Source of the DNA: Paratinospora sagittata
Taxonomy: Eukaryota; Streptophyta; Magnoliopsida; Ranunculales; Menispermaceae
Assembly (NCBI GenBank): GCA_035771175.1
Contig: CM069594.1
Coordinates: 15,905,670-15,969,669, forward strand
Direction: 5' to 3'
Length of the DNA stretch: 64,000 nucleotides
Within the stretch, counting starts at the first letter, position 1. Each line of letters opens with the position of its first letter. Shown one piece after another: positions 11,780-22,479 of this stretch. The notes under the pieces are model-generated. The model did not search any database, was not told the DNA's origin, and saw nothing but the letters and a program-made list of their open reading frames with translations. The translations under genes were made by a program, and so were the position numbers.

Positions 11780-13251
11780 GTATTTCCTTTTTAAAACCCT
11801 CCTATGACAAGGTTAAGTCTCCCTATTAGCCAGATAGATGGGCCCAACCAAAGTCATAAGGTTTTCTCAAATCAATGCATCATTCAAAACATTAGGATAC
11901 ACTCATGCTTTCAACATACAATATATATAAGTGATATGATGACATAAAAGATATAATCATAAATGAAGTCTACTCACAACCAAGCCTCGCAAGAGTATCT
12001 AACAACACACGGCCACCAAACCGAATCAACCCAATCAAGATCCTGAAACATTCATCAATATCCTACCATACATTAATTTCTATGCTCAATCACATAGACA
12101 TTACACATCAACCCTAAATCAGCCCACATATAGATAATAGGCCTAAATCCCATCTAATCCTGTCATTCAACTCAAATCACATGACTTAGGCCTCTAATGC
12201 ATAGTTCTCATTCATAAACCATTCAATTAATTGAAAATCAGTAAAATACTGATTTCCAATTCCTTAGGCATAAACATGTCCAAATTGGGTCATTTGATCA
12301 CGAGTAGGCCTAACCCATGATATGGTCACAACCACCAAATCAGTAGCATAATCAACCCTAATCATGCTTAATTAGACATAAATTGCATTAATTCAATGAT
12401 TCTAGGCCAAAAGCATCAAAAGCCCTAAAATATAAAAATTTCCATACTTTGGCCATATTGGCTATTTACACTAGGTCACCATGTTCAGCCGTGTATATCA
12501 TTGATTTTGCATGATGGGTTCATCAACAATGGCAACTAGGTCAACATAGTTGACATGCAAGCTATTTGGAAAGGTAAGTTCATATTCTAAATTTAGGTCT
12601 AATACAAGCAACCCTAACAATTCTTCATTTAATATTTTATTCAGATGTATCAAGCTACCAACAGAAATATTTAATCACAAAATTAACCGTACAGATTAAA
12701 GTATGTTAAGAAACAAACCTTATGTCCAAAAATCAGCTCAATCCAACGGTGGACCAAAAGGATGAGCCTCTATGATGAACAAGTCTCTAATCAGATAATT
12801 TCTCCTTTCCTGCTGAAAATACTCAAACTCAGATGACTATATCACACCAAATACTTCACCCACCAACATCTCAACTGTTCAAAATGCAGAACGACCAGTT
12901 GTGAACCACATTCTAAAATATCATATCCATCCAACGGTAGATTTAGGAGATCTCTTAGTTTGATCTAAACTGCACTTGAAATCCAAACTTTCCAACCAGC
13001 TTTGTTTGGGAGGTTATATCTTTCAAAGGAAAACTCCAATCAAGATCTCCACCGACCAGAATGAATACCCATAAGATACTAACTTTCTGAAAAAGTTTAA
13101 GATCAATCTGACCATACAGTACCAAGATCCATCTCTTTGATGAAAACATTGCTGAGACTTCCCTCAAAACAACTTCCTCTTTCTTTCTTTTTTTCTTTCC
13201 TTTCTCTTCTTTTTTCCTTTCCCTCCACTCATCTCACTCTCTAGGACTTCC

Positions 13252-13425
13252 TTGGAGAAGAGAAGTAGGGCATGGGATACTTGTCTACTCTCATGCACTA
13301 ACTTGACATGTGTTGAAGAGGAGAAATGGGGCATGGGACACTTGTCCATTTTCATGCACCAACTTGACATGTGTTGGAGAAGAGAATTGTCCATTCTCAT
13401 GCACCAACTTGACATGTGTTGGTCT
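13252..13425. repeat. Minisatellite in G LTR, three units
   Basis: Units of about 65 bp contain CTCATGCACCAACTTGACATG and an AGAAGAGAA lead-in. The third unit is internally shortened. The corresponding array in the G LTR at 49100-49350 has about five such blocks on the other strand. Confidence 0.75.
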
Positions 13426-13790
13426 CATACTACTCATACCAACCACATGTACTTTAACCAATCTCATGCTTCCATGTATTTTAAATGTCCAATCCATTTA
13501 ATACACCAAATTTTCATTCTCATTTATCCTTTTATTCAATCAATCCTAACCCATATCAATTCATGGTTTGATGGGCCCACGCATAAATAATAAAACATGC
13601 ATTATACTTTAATTTAACATGACCCATATACAATTTATAATGCACATATTTATATACATTATCAGGCATCAAATATACAAACATTAAACAACCATCAAAC
13701 AAACACCAAACATATCATGGCAAACACATAGAATTTGGGCAAAATATAATTGGGTAATGGGCTAGATGAAATAATTTTTGGGACGTCACA

Positions 13791-14929
13791 TCAAATATTC
13801 AACTTTTTTTTTTCATTCACTCCCCATTCTTTTGTTTGCTTGTTTTCATAGAATACTACACCCCCAAATTTATTTCATTTCAATACAAAGGCATAACATC
13901 CTTTTCTTCTTCTTCTTTTTTTTTTCTTTTTTTTTTATATAGCAAACTTTGCAAATTCCCAATATACTTTTTTTCATCACCTTCTTTTCATTCTTTTTCT
14001 CATTCCTTCATTTCTACCTTCCAAAAAGATAACATTCCATCATAATCAATGTGTATAAGATGCATAGGTTGAAAAACAAGGAATTTAAACATGTAAGGCC
14101 CATATTATCCAATGCATAGGTAACAAAGAAATGATCATAAAGCTCAAAATAGGTGACTAAGGATATAATCGATAATAAGGTAGGCTATATGGCTCAAACT
14201 TATCCAAACATGGCCTAAATCATTTTCCTCATGGCGTGTGTTCTCTAAGATTTCGCTTCAAGTGATGATCATACTTGTTCTAGGATTTCTAAAGATCTAA
14301 TATATATAACTTTTCTTGAACAAATCCAATCAAAACAAGTCATGATTCCACAAAATCAACCACACTAGACATGTAGAGAATTTCCAACAAAGCTAAGCTA
14401 ATAGTCGAATTAGGCACCAGACTTTAAAAATTACTTTCTACATTCCCCTAAAGTCATGTTCATATACATGTTGTCTTATCATTGGCCATTCAGAAAAACT
14501 AAAAATAATAGAATCAAATCATAATTTGTAAGATCATAAGATATCCTAACCTAAAACTACCACATCTTTACTATGACAAGTTAAAAATCAAAACTCTCCC
14601 CCAAACTTAAAAGCAAGCATTCTCCTCAATGCTTCACAATAAAAACAAAAAAAGAGAATAGATGGAAATAAAAGAAAAAGAGTTTGAGAAAATCTCCTTT
14701 GACCAAAAGGGTTGAAGTCTCCACATAAGCTCTTCGTCTTCTCCATGTAGCTCACACAATGACTCCCAAACTTGATCTAACACTAGGGAAAGAGTATATG
14801 TCATTGGTAAAGGTAGATAATAAGCAACTAAATAAAACAAATAAATAACTAAAAACATAAAGGAAACTGACGGGTTGCCTCCCAACAAGCGCTTGATTTA
14901 AAGTCCTCAACCCGACTCCTCTTTGTTCC
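13791..14929 (-). other. Athila 3' non-coding region
   Basis: This low-complexity, pyrimidine-rich region shows no supported gene. On the minus strand it contains a TAAGTTTGGGGGAGAG-type block near 14590-14615, as is usual downstream of Athila pol. The right part (about 14880-14900) carries the CGCTTGTTGGGAGGC motif that typically follows the integrase stop in this lineage. Confidence 0.6.
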
Positions 14930-16374
14930 TCTAAGGCTCCCCAAGTGTGAGGAACTCTTCATGCCGCTCTTCTTGTCCAAAATAATGCTTCAAGCGTTGC
15001 CCATTCTCACAAAAGCTAGATCCATCTCCACTCTTCTATTCCATCGCACCATGAGGAAATACTTTCTCCACAATGAAAGGCGTCGACCATCTTGACTTTA
15101 ACTTGCCCGAAAATAGCTTCAACCTTGAATAGAGTAAGAGAACTTGTTGGCCTGGTGTGAAGTTCCGCTTCAAAATCAGTTTGTTATGTCATTGTTTGGT
15201 TCTTTCTTTATAAAGTTTGGCATTCTCATATGCATCTAAGCGAAACTCGTCCATCTCCATCAATTGAAGAAGTCATTTTTCACCTGAAGCTTTTAAATCA
15301 AAATTCAGTTTCTTGATCGCCCAATAAGCTTTATGCTCTAACTCCATCGGTAGATGAAAAGACTTTCCCAATACTAGGAGATAAGGAGACATCCCAATAG
15401 GTGTCTTAAATGTTGTCCTTTACGCCCACAAAGCATCATCAAGTTTCAAAGCCCAATCTTTTCTCTTGATGTTCATCGTCTTCTCTAAAATTTGCTTGAC
15501 CTCTCGGTAGTTAGTCTCAGCTTGCCCATTGCATTGAGGGTGATAGGCAAGAGCTCTCTTGTGCTTCACACCATATTTAGCAAGAAACGAATCAAAGAGC
15601 TTATTACAAAAATGGGAACCTTCATCACTAATGATAGCTCGAGGGGTGCCGAATCGAGTGAAGATGTTCTTTTGTAAAAATTTTAGCACCACTCATCCAT
15701 CTTAGTAGGTGTAGCAATTGCCTCAACCCACTTGGATACATAATCAACCACTAGAAGAATGTAAGATTTACCACAAGATGAAGGTAACTGGCCCAAGAAA
15801 TCAATGCCCCACACATCAAAAGGCTCAACCTCCATAGTGTTGGTCAAGGGTAGCTTATGTCGCCCAGACATAGTAGTGAACCGTTGGCAATGGTCACAAG
15901 TCTTCACAAAGACATAGGTATCCCAGAATAGAGTATGCCAATAGAATCCACATTGAAGCACTTAGCCGTCGTACGTTTACCACCAAAATTACCTCCATAG
16001 GAAGAAGAATGGCACTCATGGAGAATGGCTTGGATCTCATCTTCTAGCACACATCTCCTAATCATTTGATCTTTACACCGCTTGAAGAGCAAAGGCTCAT
16101 CCCACATATATGATTTGACGTCATGTAAGAACTTCTTTTTTTTTCGGATAAGAGAGATCCGGAGGCAAAGTACCACAAGCCCAAAAATTCACAAAATCAG
16201 CAAACCATGGAGTTTTAACTCCCAAACTATATAATTGTTCATTTAGGAAAGTCTCAAGGATAGGTAAGCATGTCTCTTCATCCTCATATTGCAACCGAGA
16301 GAGATGATCAACTACAACATTCTCACTCCCCTTTTTATCTAGAATCTCCAACTCAAACTCTTGGAGTAGAAGAA
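14930..16374 (-). pseudogene. pol: Athila pol 3' part: RNase H end and integrase
   Basis: On the minus strand the order begins with the RNase H tail (EILDKKGSENVVVDHLSRL, 16351). It continues with the integrase zinc-finger region (CRDQM-like context, then KTCDHCQR near 15890), the catalytic core and the C-terminal region. The core includes VWGIDFLGQLPSSCGKSYIL, YVSKWVEAIAT, FGTPRAIISDEGSHF and YHPQCNGQAE. The C-terminal region contains SRLKLFSGKLKSRW and NGQRLKHYFG near 14950-15130. The DDE residues are visible (D of GIDF, D of SDEG, E of GQAE). Frameshifts and stops near 15420, 15690, 15905 and 16120 break the frame. The product would integrate element cDNA; this copy is dead. Confidence 0.88.
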
Positions 16375-16649
16375 TGTCGGTCCACCCAAGAGGGTGGTGA
16401 ATTGGGGGAGATGGTCTATTTTAAACATTCTTCCAATAACTAGTGATATACATGAGTGTATTGGAATTTAGCACATAATCTAAAACATAGACTAAAATGC
16501 AAACGTGTGACACACAATGTAATACTAAAAAAATCCACAATTCTAGAATCTTAGAAAGAAACAACTAATTAGGAAATATCATTAAAGTGCGAGGGCAATT
16601 TGGTAAATTTATCCAACCTGTAAATACTAGAAACAACCAAAGGCAAAAA

Positions 16650-16765
16650 GATAAATTTACACTGAGGGTAGAACTGTAATTTACATCGAGAACAGAACGG
16701 TAATTTTACACTGAGGGCAAAATGGTAATATACACTGAGGGCAAAATAGTAATTTTGCCTACTTG
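16650..16765. repeat. Short tandem repeats in K LTR
   Basis: Four degenerate units of about 28 bp have the core ACACTGAGGGCAAAATGGTAA, shortened in some copies. They lie just upstream of the K TATA box. Confidence 0.7.
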
Positions 16766-17027
16766 TAATTATCAAAAATGATCAAGGGTAAAATGGAAAC
16801 ATGAATTTTTGGGCTCTTATAAATAGGGACTAGGGGTTAAGTTAAATTCTGTTTCAGTTTCACTCTTTGAGAAAAAGAGGTTCAGTAGGAAGATTCTGGA
16901 GAAATTCTAACAGCGGGGAGACCCTAGCAAAATTAAGGTGGGATGATTCTCGAGGTTTGCTCGTATTACTCATTTTCATAGTGTTGTATTCATCCTATAT
17001 GATGTATTTATTTTTGCATATGAATTT

Positions 17028-17107
17028 GGGTGCGATTGGCCCATGCTGTGTGCTAAATGCAATCTTCGGGTGTGATTGGCCCATGCTCTGTGCTAAATGC
17101 AATCCTT
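17028..17107. repeat. 40-bp tandem duplication in K LTR
   Basis: Two copies of a unit starting GGGTG(C/T)GATTGGCCCATG, at 17028-17067 and 17068-17107, with few mismatches. It lies about 200 bp downstream of the K TATA box. Confidence 0.85.
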
Positions 17108-17926
17108 GAGTTTTGATTAATCCTGCTCAGTGGAAAAGAAATCATTCATGCACATGCGTTCTATACATATTCTCGTGCATGTGCTTTTTATATATGTGAC
17201 TTTTGATGATATGATTGTTGCATTTGTGATACGTGTTTGCTATGGTTGAATTATATACTATCGATAGGTTTAATGCGTGGGAACTATTGGGTATGACCAC
17301 TGGGCTTTTAGCTCACCCTCCCTACTATATCTCTAAAAATTAGTCGTGCGGTACGTGGGGATTGTTGCTGGCAGAAAAGCAGAAAAAAAGATGCAAGAAT
17401 TGAGCACGTGTGTACTTCAGCTCCTGTGAAGATTTTGTTTATATATATATATTTATATATTATACTTTACAGTTATATTCATATATATAAGTTAAGATAT
17501 GAATAAGCCTTTGTATATGTATATATAAAAAGTTATAATTTTCTATTATTATTATATATAAAGGGCATAATGATTATTATTATAATAAAAGGTGTGAGGG
17601 GGTTGTACAATAGAATGGCTCTAACAACCATTTGCATATTGTGTATATATATATATATGTGTGTGATAGTAATAAAAATGAATTTTGAGAAATTTGGTAT
17701 ATTTGTGCACCTAATTTGTGTACGTGTTGACGAAATTTTGATATTACAATTGCTTACATTTGGATCAAAAAGTACAAGTCTGAAAAGAAAAAATTTAAAA
17801 AATACAAATTGAGGTGTTACACACAAGAGCATACGTCCACTACCTAACCTCCTCAGTTAGGATTTTCTCAATCCACTAACTGATTCTCTTACGGGCGAGA
17901 ACCAATCCGTACAACCGCCCTTTTTC

Positions 17927-18315
17927 AGGTTAAAGGCAAACCTATCCTTTTATGGGCTAAGGATGAATCGTTTTCCTTTTTCTGGGATTAGGAAAAATCC
18001 ATGTTCCTTTTAATGGATAAGGACAAACCATTTTCCTTTTGCGGCATAAGGAAGAACCAATTTCTCTTTTACAGGTTAAGAGATAACTTACTTTATTTTG
18101 CGGGATAAGGAAGAACCGTTTTCCTTTTGCGGGATAAGGAAGAATCAGTTCTCTATTACAGGTTAAGAGATAACTTACTTCTTTTTGCGGGATAAAGAAG
18201 AACCGATTTTTCTTTTACAGGTTAAGAGATAACCTATCCTTTTACAGGCTAAGGACGAACCTATTTCCTACTTACAGGTGAGGATTTACCTTTTTCTCTT
18301 TTGCAGGTTCAGAGA
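17927..18315 (-). repeat. Leader hairpin array (E type)
   Basis: About ten units of 35-40 bp. On this strand they read CCTTTT-(G/A)CGGGATAAGG-like words; on the minus strand they form stems such as TTCCTT with AAGGAA around loops near AGCCCGTA. They lie in the transcribed 3' half of the E LTR. Confidence 0.75.
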
Positions 18316-19118
18316 TAACCTTAACATGATTTCAACCCTGAAATCATTAAGTTTCCTGGTTGTTTCAATCCAAAAACACACCAGCATTACAACACTAAAA
18401 ATGTTGGTTCTAACAAAGTAGAACACTTTACAATTAAGCTCAGTACATAGCATTACAAAGATGTATAAATTGAAATAAGTAATGCTAAGTGGAAATACAC
18501 TTACAGCCTTTTACCTTTCAATGTCTGGTATTTCTCAAGTGCAGTTTCGAAAGGCATGAATGATATGAAATGAAAATCAGTGCTTCTTCAAAAATAATAT
18601 GATACCAAATAAAACGTTGACTTGGAAATTGAAAGGACCAGTGTAAGTCAAAGACACAGACAATTTTCAAAATAAATAGAATATAAGCATGAAAACTTCA
18701 GGTTCAGTGATCAGTAGTTAACGCAACTACTAATATAGTTCAATACAGTGCTTAAGATATGAAATATGTTATCTCAATGAACACCATGATATGAATGTTT
18801 TGATGTTTCAAAATATCTTCAGTTTGTGTATCTAATGATCTTGTCAAGTGTTTCAGATTTTTCAAGAATCAAGATCAATGAACTATGCTCACAAGCATAT
18901 TGAACATCACAAAGTAAAGTTTCGAGTATGTCAGTACTTAAAATGTAAAGTCTACCAATCAACTTACTCTCAGCAAGATTTTTATCGTTTGCATATTTTG
19001 ATCGTAACATTTTAATCGTACCTTATGATTTCTAAAGTATTTAATTTAATTAAGAGAAACAATGATGTTTTATCGAGCTTTAATTGAGAAATCAAAAATC
19101 ATTTTTATAAAGTCTTTC

Positions 19119-19670
19119 ATGACGCTAAAGTTTTAGCAACGCCCTCCTAGACTTGATGAGCCAGGACGCTAATAAAATATTAGGAAGCTCAAGGTTGAAT
19201 TGAATTGATTAATAAGAATGCTTACTTCTTAGTTGCAACCTTTCTTTTTATCAACCATTGAGAATGTCAGGACGCTGACTTAGTTTCAACTCGCTGAAAG
19301 TTCTTTTTGTCTTTAAGTGATTTCTATCTTTAAGGACGCTGATAAGTTATAAGTTGAATAAATTATCAGGACGCTACTTGTATAAGAGCTCCCTCATCTT
19401 TAGAATCAACTAAAATAAACTTTCAGGACGCTTACTATCCGTCTGCGAACTTAACATTGTTTTAAAACTTATTTTAATAGGTCAGGACGCTTACTCTTGA
19501 GTAGCGCCCTCGTGTGTCAAGAGTTTTAAAAAAAGGCAGGACGCTCACTGCTAAGTAGCGCCCCCATGAATTAAGTAGTTTTATTGTCAAAGCAAGTCAG
19601 GATGCTCACTATTCAGTAGTGCCCTCACTTCATTATTTAGTAGGACGCTGATATTCTATGAGCGCCCTCA
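19119..19670 (+). repeat. GC-rich paired-motif array in U3 of B
   Basis: Copies of (C)AGGACGCT start at about 19162, 19268, 19332, 19367, 19423, 19483, 19537 and 19641, with near copies such as GACGCT at 19121 and AGGATGCT at 19598. Many are followed after 9-14 nt by AGCGCCCTC (19503, 19658 and variants at 19386, 19557, 19618). The two words are complementary except at one position, so each pair can fold, and several pairs extend by ACT/AGT. Confidence 0.85.
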
Positions 19671-19920
19671 AAAGAACAAAACGACATAAATGATATTTTT
19701 ATCATTTTTGTTGTTTTGACATGTATGTCCTTTTTTCCATCTTTTCAGAATAACTTTTCGTACAAAATCAATTTTCTGTATTTGTAAAAGATATTCTCTA
19801 ATTCATGAACCACGTCTTCTAACACTTTCCTTATTCGTGTATCTAGAGAAAATCAGAATATTCATGAAATGTGTAGTTGCCATTTTCGTGATATATTCTA
19901 GTTGTTGTGAGTAAAAGTTC

Positions 19921-19977
19921 ACATTTGAAATTCAAATTCAAATGAACAACAACTTCATCTCTACAAGTCTATAAATA
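19921..19977 (+). promoter_or_regulatory. B LTR core promoter: inverted repeat and TATA box
   Basis: A near-palindrome starting ACATTTGAAATTCAAATTC (from 19921) lies about 30 bp upstream of CTATAAATA (19969-19977). The same pair occurs in the 3' LTR (27013-27020) and in other B copies. Transcription would start shortly downstream, placing the hairpin array in the RNA leader. Confidence 0.7.
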
Positions 19978-20354
19978 CAGACACTTAACAATTTGTTAAG
20001 ACCACCGAAAATTCTCTATGCTAAAACACTTTTTGAAAGTTAGTCGAATTTTCATATGATTCAAAAAGCTTAAGTTATTCTAATTTTAAAGCGTTTATTT
20101 GAATCTTATTCAAATGATTCACACTGAGCTAAGATTCTATCTTTACCTGAAAATTGATTTGAAAGTTTGAACTGTTTTCACTCAAATTATTCAGCACTGT
20201 TTTTACTTATATCATTCTTGCCGAAAGAGACATTTGAGAGATAGTTCATAGGATATAGTTGTACTCAATTTCATATCTTGTATACTGTATCAAGGTTGTA
20301 ACGATAGATAGATAAAATACCGAGTTGATATTCCATATTTAACAAGGTCAGGTC

Positions 20355-20547
20355 TTCTCACACCTGTAAGTTGAGAAACGGTAGTTCTCACATCCATAAG
20401 TTGAGAAAGCTTAGGTCTGTCTCACACCCGTAAGTTGGGATAGGTTGGTCTCGTGCCTATAAGATGAGCGGTGTAACAGTTGTTCTCACACCTGCAAGTT
20501 AATAAAAGGTTTAACAGTTTGATTCTCACCAGTAAGAGAATCCGTTA
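20355..20547 (+). repeat. Leader hairpin array in B 5' LTR
   Basis: Six units. Unit 1: TTCTCA / CACCTGTAAGT / TGAGAA (20355-20377). Unit 2: TTCTCA / CATCCATAAGT / TGAGAA (20385-20407). Unit 3: TCTCA / CACCCGTAAGT / TGGGA, with a wobble. Units 4 and 5 are weaker here but pair in the 3' LTR. Unit 6: GATTCTC / ACCAGTAA / GAGAATC. The loop core is conserved while the stems vary. Confidence 0.88.
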
Positions 20548-20730
20548 GTGATAAGGTTCAAAACACTAACTGAGGAGGTTAGGTAGTGGACGTAGGCAAG
20601 TAGCCAAACCACTATAAATCGTCTGTGCATATTTGTTTACTTTCTGCACTTTAGTTTTTTCCATTGTAATTGTTTTTCAATTGTCTAAGTGTCCAATTCA
20701 CCCCCTCTTGGACATATCTGGGTTAACAAT

Positions 20731-20746
20731 TGGTATCAGAGCAGTG
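20731..20746 (+). promoter_or_regulatory. Primer-binding site of B
   Basis: TGGTATCAGAGCAGTG begins 2 nt after the LTR end. TGGTATCAGAGC is complementary to the 3' end of plant initiator tRNA-Met, the usual primer of copia elements. Confidence 0.95.
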
Positions 20747-20827
20747 TTGTTCTTCAAAGAAACTTCACAATTTCTTTGATATCAATGACAATGACCAGAG
20801 GGACTTTCATAAAAGTAGGTGTTGGAT

Positions 20828-21837
20828 AGACCACCTCAGTTCAATAAAGACTAGCTTGAAGATTGGATGATAAGGATGAAATCTTTTCTTCGATCTAAGG
20901 ATATCAATCCATGGGAAATGGTTGTAAATGGCTACACCATGGCCAACAAGCCTATTGAGCTATGGACAGATAAGGAAAGACTAAATGACAAACTTAACGC
21001 TCAAGCTGTCTATCCCTTGTACTGTTCTCTACCCGAAGAAGAAGTAGAAAGGGTAGTTCATCTTGAAAGTGCCAAGGAGATTTGGGAAACACTCAAATCA
21101 CTTCATTGTGAAAAGATTAACATTCAAGATGAAAAGCTCAAAGAGTCTGATAGACTATTTGATGCCTTTAAGATATCGGAGAATGAATCTCTAGATATTG
21201 CATGCAACAAATATCAATCTATTCTTGATGGAATGCAAGAATTGAATCAAGAAATACCTACAGAGATATCTCTAGTGTATTTCTGTGATAAGATTCCAAA
21301 GGAATGGAATGATAAGCTGACTATGTTAGCTGAATCTGTTGAACCATGGGAAATGAGTTTAAAGGAGTCCTGTGATCTCCTGCAAACCGTGAAAATAAGA
21401 AATGAGACTAAAAACTCAGTTGAAACATTAGAAGAACCACTCATTCACTTTAGCATTTTAGAAAGTGAGTCTGTTCATGATAACCTGCAAAGTTTTATAC
21501 GTCATGTAAATGACTTGAATACTTTGGAAAAACCATATCTCATTCTACTTTAGTACATTATTTTTTTAACAGTTTTCTTGAAAACTGGAAATTTAAAATA
21601 GATTTTCTAAACGAGTTTTCAAATCCATTGGAAATTAGTTTTCAAGAAATTGATTACATTTTGAGTGGGTTAGAAACTTCATCTGAGATAGAAGACATTC
21701 TTGCAAATATACCAACCAGGAGCGAAAGTGATTTGGATGATGATATATACACACTGTGTTATCAATCCTCAGCAAGCTCATCAAGGATGCTCAATGAAAG
21801 ATCTCCTGATAGAATGTCGAGAAAGAAGTCAGCATAG
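20828..21837 (+). pseudogene. gag: UBN2-type copia gag of B, disrupted
   Basis: The uninterrupted part (20867-21553, 228 codons) contains the copia gag core: NPWEMVVNGYTMANKPIELW, the AVYPLYCSLPEEEVERVVHL segment, SAKEIWETLKSLHCEK, YQSILDGMQELNQEIP and KIPKEWNDKL. The true start is probably upstream: the frame reads RPPQFNKD, then a TAG at 20852 where sister copies have Tyr or Phe, then LEDW. After 21553 the C-terminal part continues in another frame (21628-21837) with LSGLETSSEIEDILANIP. No CCHC knuckle is visible. Gag would form the cytoplasmic particle that packages element RNA. The homologous ORF of B' at 57143-57901 is longer at the N-terminus. Confidence 0.85.
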
Positions 21838-22084
21838 AGAGTGAAGATAATGAATTATCTCAATTGCTTCAAAATGAGCAGAGTGCTCAAGTCGAGAACT
21901 TTGCAGTACCTTGAGGTAAAAGTCAAAATTAATCATGCGTTGCTTAGAATGTTTAAATATTTTCGCTCATGATTAAAGTATTGACTGTTGGTTGATGAAA
22001 TATAATTTGCGACATCATTTATTCAACCATACGATACTTGAGTTTATATTAGTCAAATATGCTAAATATTAGAGTCTAAGTATA

Positions 22085-22330
22085 AATAAGGATGCTAATA
22101 GTGTTTGAGGACGCTAATGTGCCAAATTCCATTAGTTGTTCCAAAACCACTTGTCATAAAGAGGACGCTAATCGGTCAATATTGCCTATTAAATTAAAAT
22201 TGCCTTTTAAGAATAGGAAGCGAAACATACTAATATGTGTCAGGAGCGAGCTTATCGCTTTTTCTCAATAAAGCTAAACTTTTTGTATCCTAGCAGTCAC
22301 TTTTCACCTTTTGTGCCCTAGGATGCTTTG
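22085..22330 (+). repeat. U3-like GC-rich motif cluster upstream of ORF2
   Basis: AGGATGCTAAT, GAGGACGCTAAT (twice) and an AGGAGCGAGCTTATCGC word lie between gag and ORF2. The same cluster is present in the partial copy (32183-32415). The words are those of the LTR U3 array, here about 150-400 bp before the ORF2 start. Confidence 0.7.
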
Positions 22331-22479
22331 AAGAACTTTTCAGGAATTGTTTCAAAAATCAAAGCTGAATCTTCATCTTTAACCTTTGGTAAATTTTATT
22401 CCTTATTCATTTCTGAAACTTTTAATTCCTATTGTATCAATATTTGTGTTGTTGCCTCAGTTCTTCACATCTTTCTTAA

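Larger units (their letters stand above)
10953..13790 (-). mobile_element. Solo G-family LTR with exact TSD
   Basis: On the minus strand it starts TGTGACGTCCC (13790) and ends GGGTCGCCACA (10953), 2838 bp. It is flanked by the identical 5-bp duplication TCAAA (10948-10952 and 13791-13795). It is homologous to the 5' LTR of the G element at 48739-51283. A solo LTR with a clean TSD implies insertion followed by LTR-LTR recombination. It lies in the 3' non-coding part of the Athila element. Confidence 0.93.
16518..17821 (+). mobile_element. Solo K LTR (chromovirus-like) with exact TSD
   Basis: 1304 bp, starting TGTAATAC and ending GTGTTACA, with identical 5-bp flanks CACAA (16513-16517, 17822-17826). 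It has a TATA box in TCTTATAAATAGGG (from 16815) and the TTAGCTCACCCTCC block (about 17310) that plant chromovirus LTRs carry near their 3' end; both support plus orientation. No coding sequence. It is inserted in the E LTR. Confidence 0.92.
18767..20728 (+). mobile_element. B 5' LTR (1962 bp)
   Basis: Starts TGTTATCTCAATG and ends GGGTTAACA. Internal order: AT-rich U3 with the GC-rich paired-motif array, an inverted repeat, a TATA box, the leader hairpin array, and a conserved block GTAGTGGACGTAGGC ... CCACTATAAAT (20584-20620) shared with C and E. I recall a similar block in SIRE/Maximus-lineage LTRs. Confidence 0.92.

Noticed and set aside
13836..14045. Open frame with Phe/Ser-rich product
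   Set aside because: It is a translation of a pyrimidine-rich, low-complexity Athila 3' region; no motif and no coding constraint visible.
14634..14888. Minus-strand frame with hydrophobic stretches, possible membrane or env-like protein
   Set aside because: It overlaps the conserved post-integrase block of Athila and has no family motif; hydrophobicity comes from T-rich sequence.
17410..17680. AT-rich TATATA runs as a possible replication origin or MAR
   Set aside because: They lie inside the solo K LTR and are simple low-complexity sequence; nothing specific supports an origin.
19119..19670. GC-rich word array as a CRISPR array
   Set aside because: Spacers are not unique foreign-like sequences of constant length, the words are short and degenerate, and the context is a plant LTR.
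20355..20547. Hairpin array as a row of tRNA or snoRNA genes
   Set aside because: Units are only ~25-35 bp without tRNA boxes A/B or C/D and H/ACA boxes, and all sit at the same place in LTR leaders.
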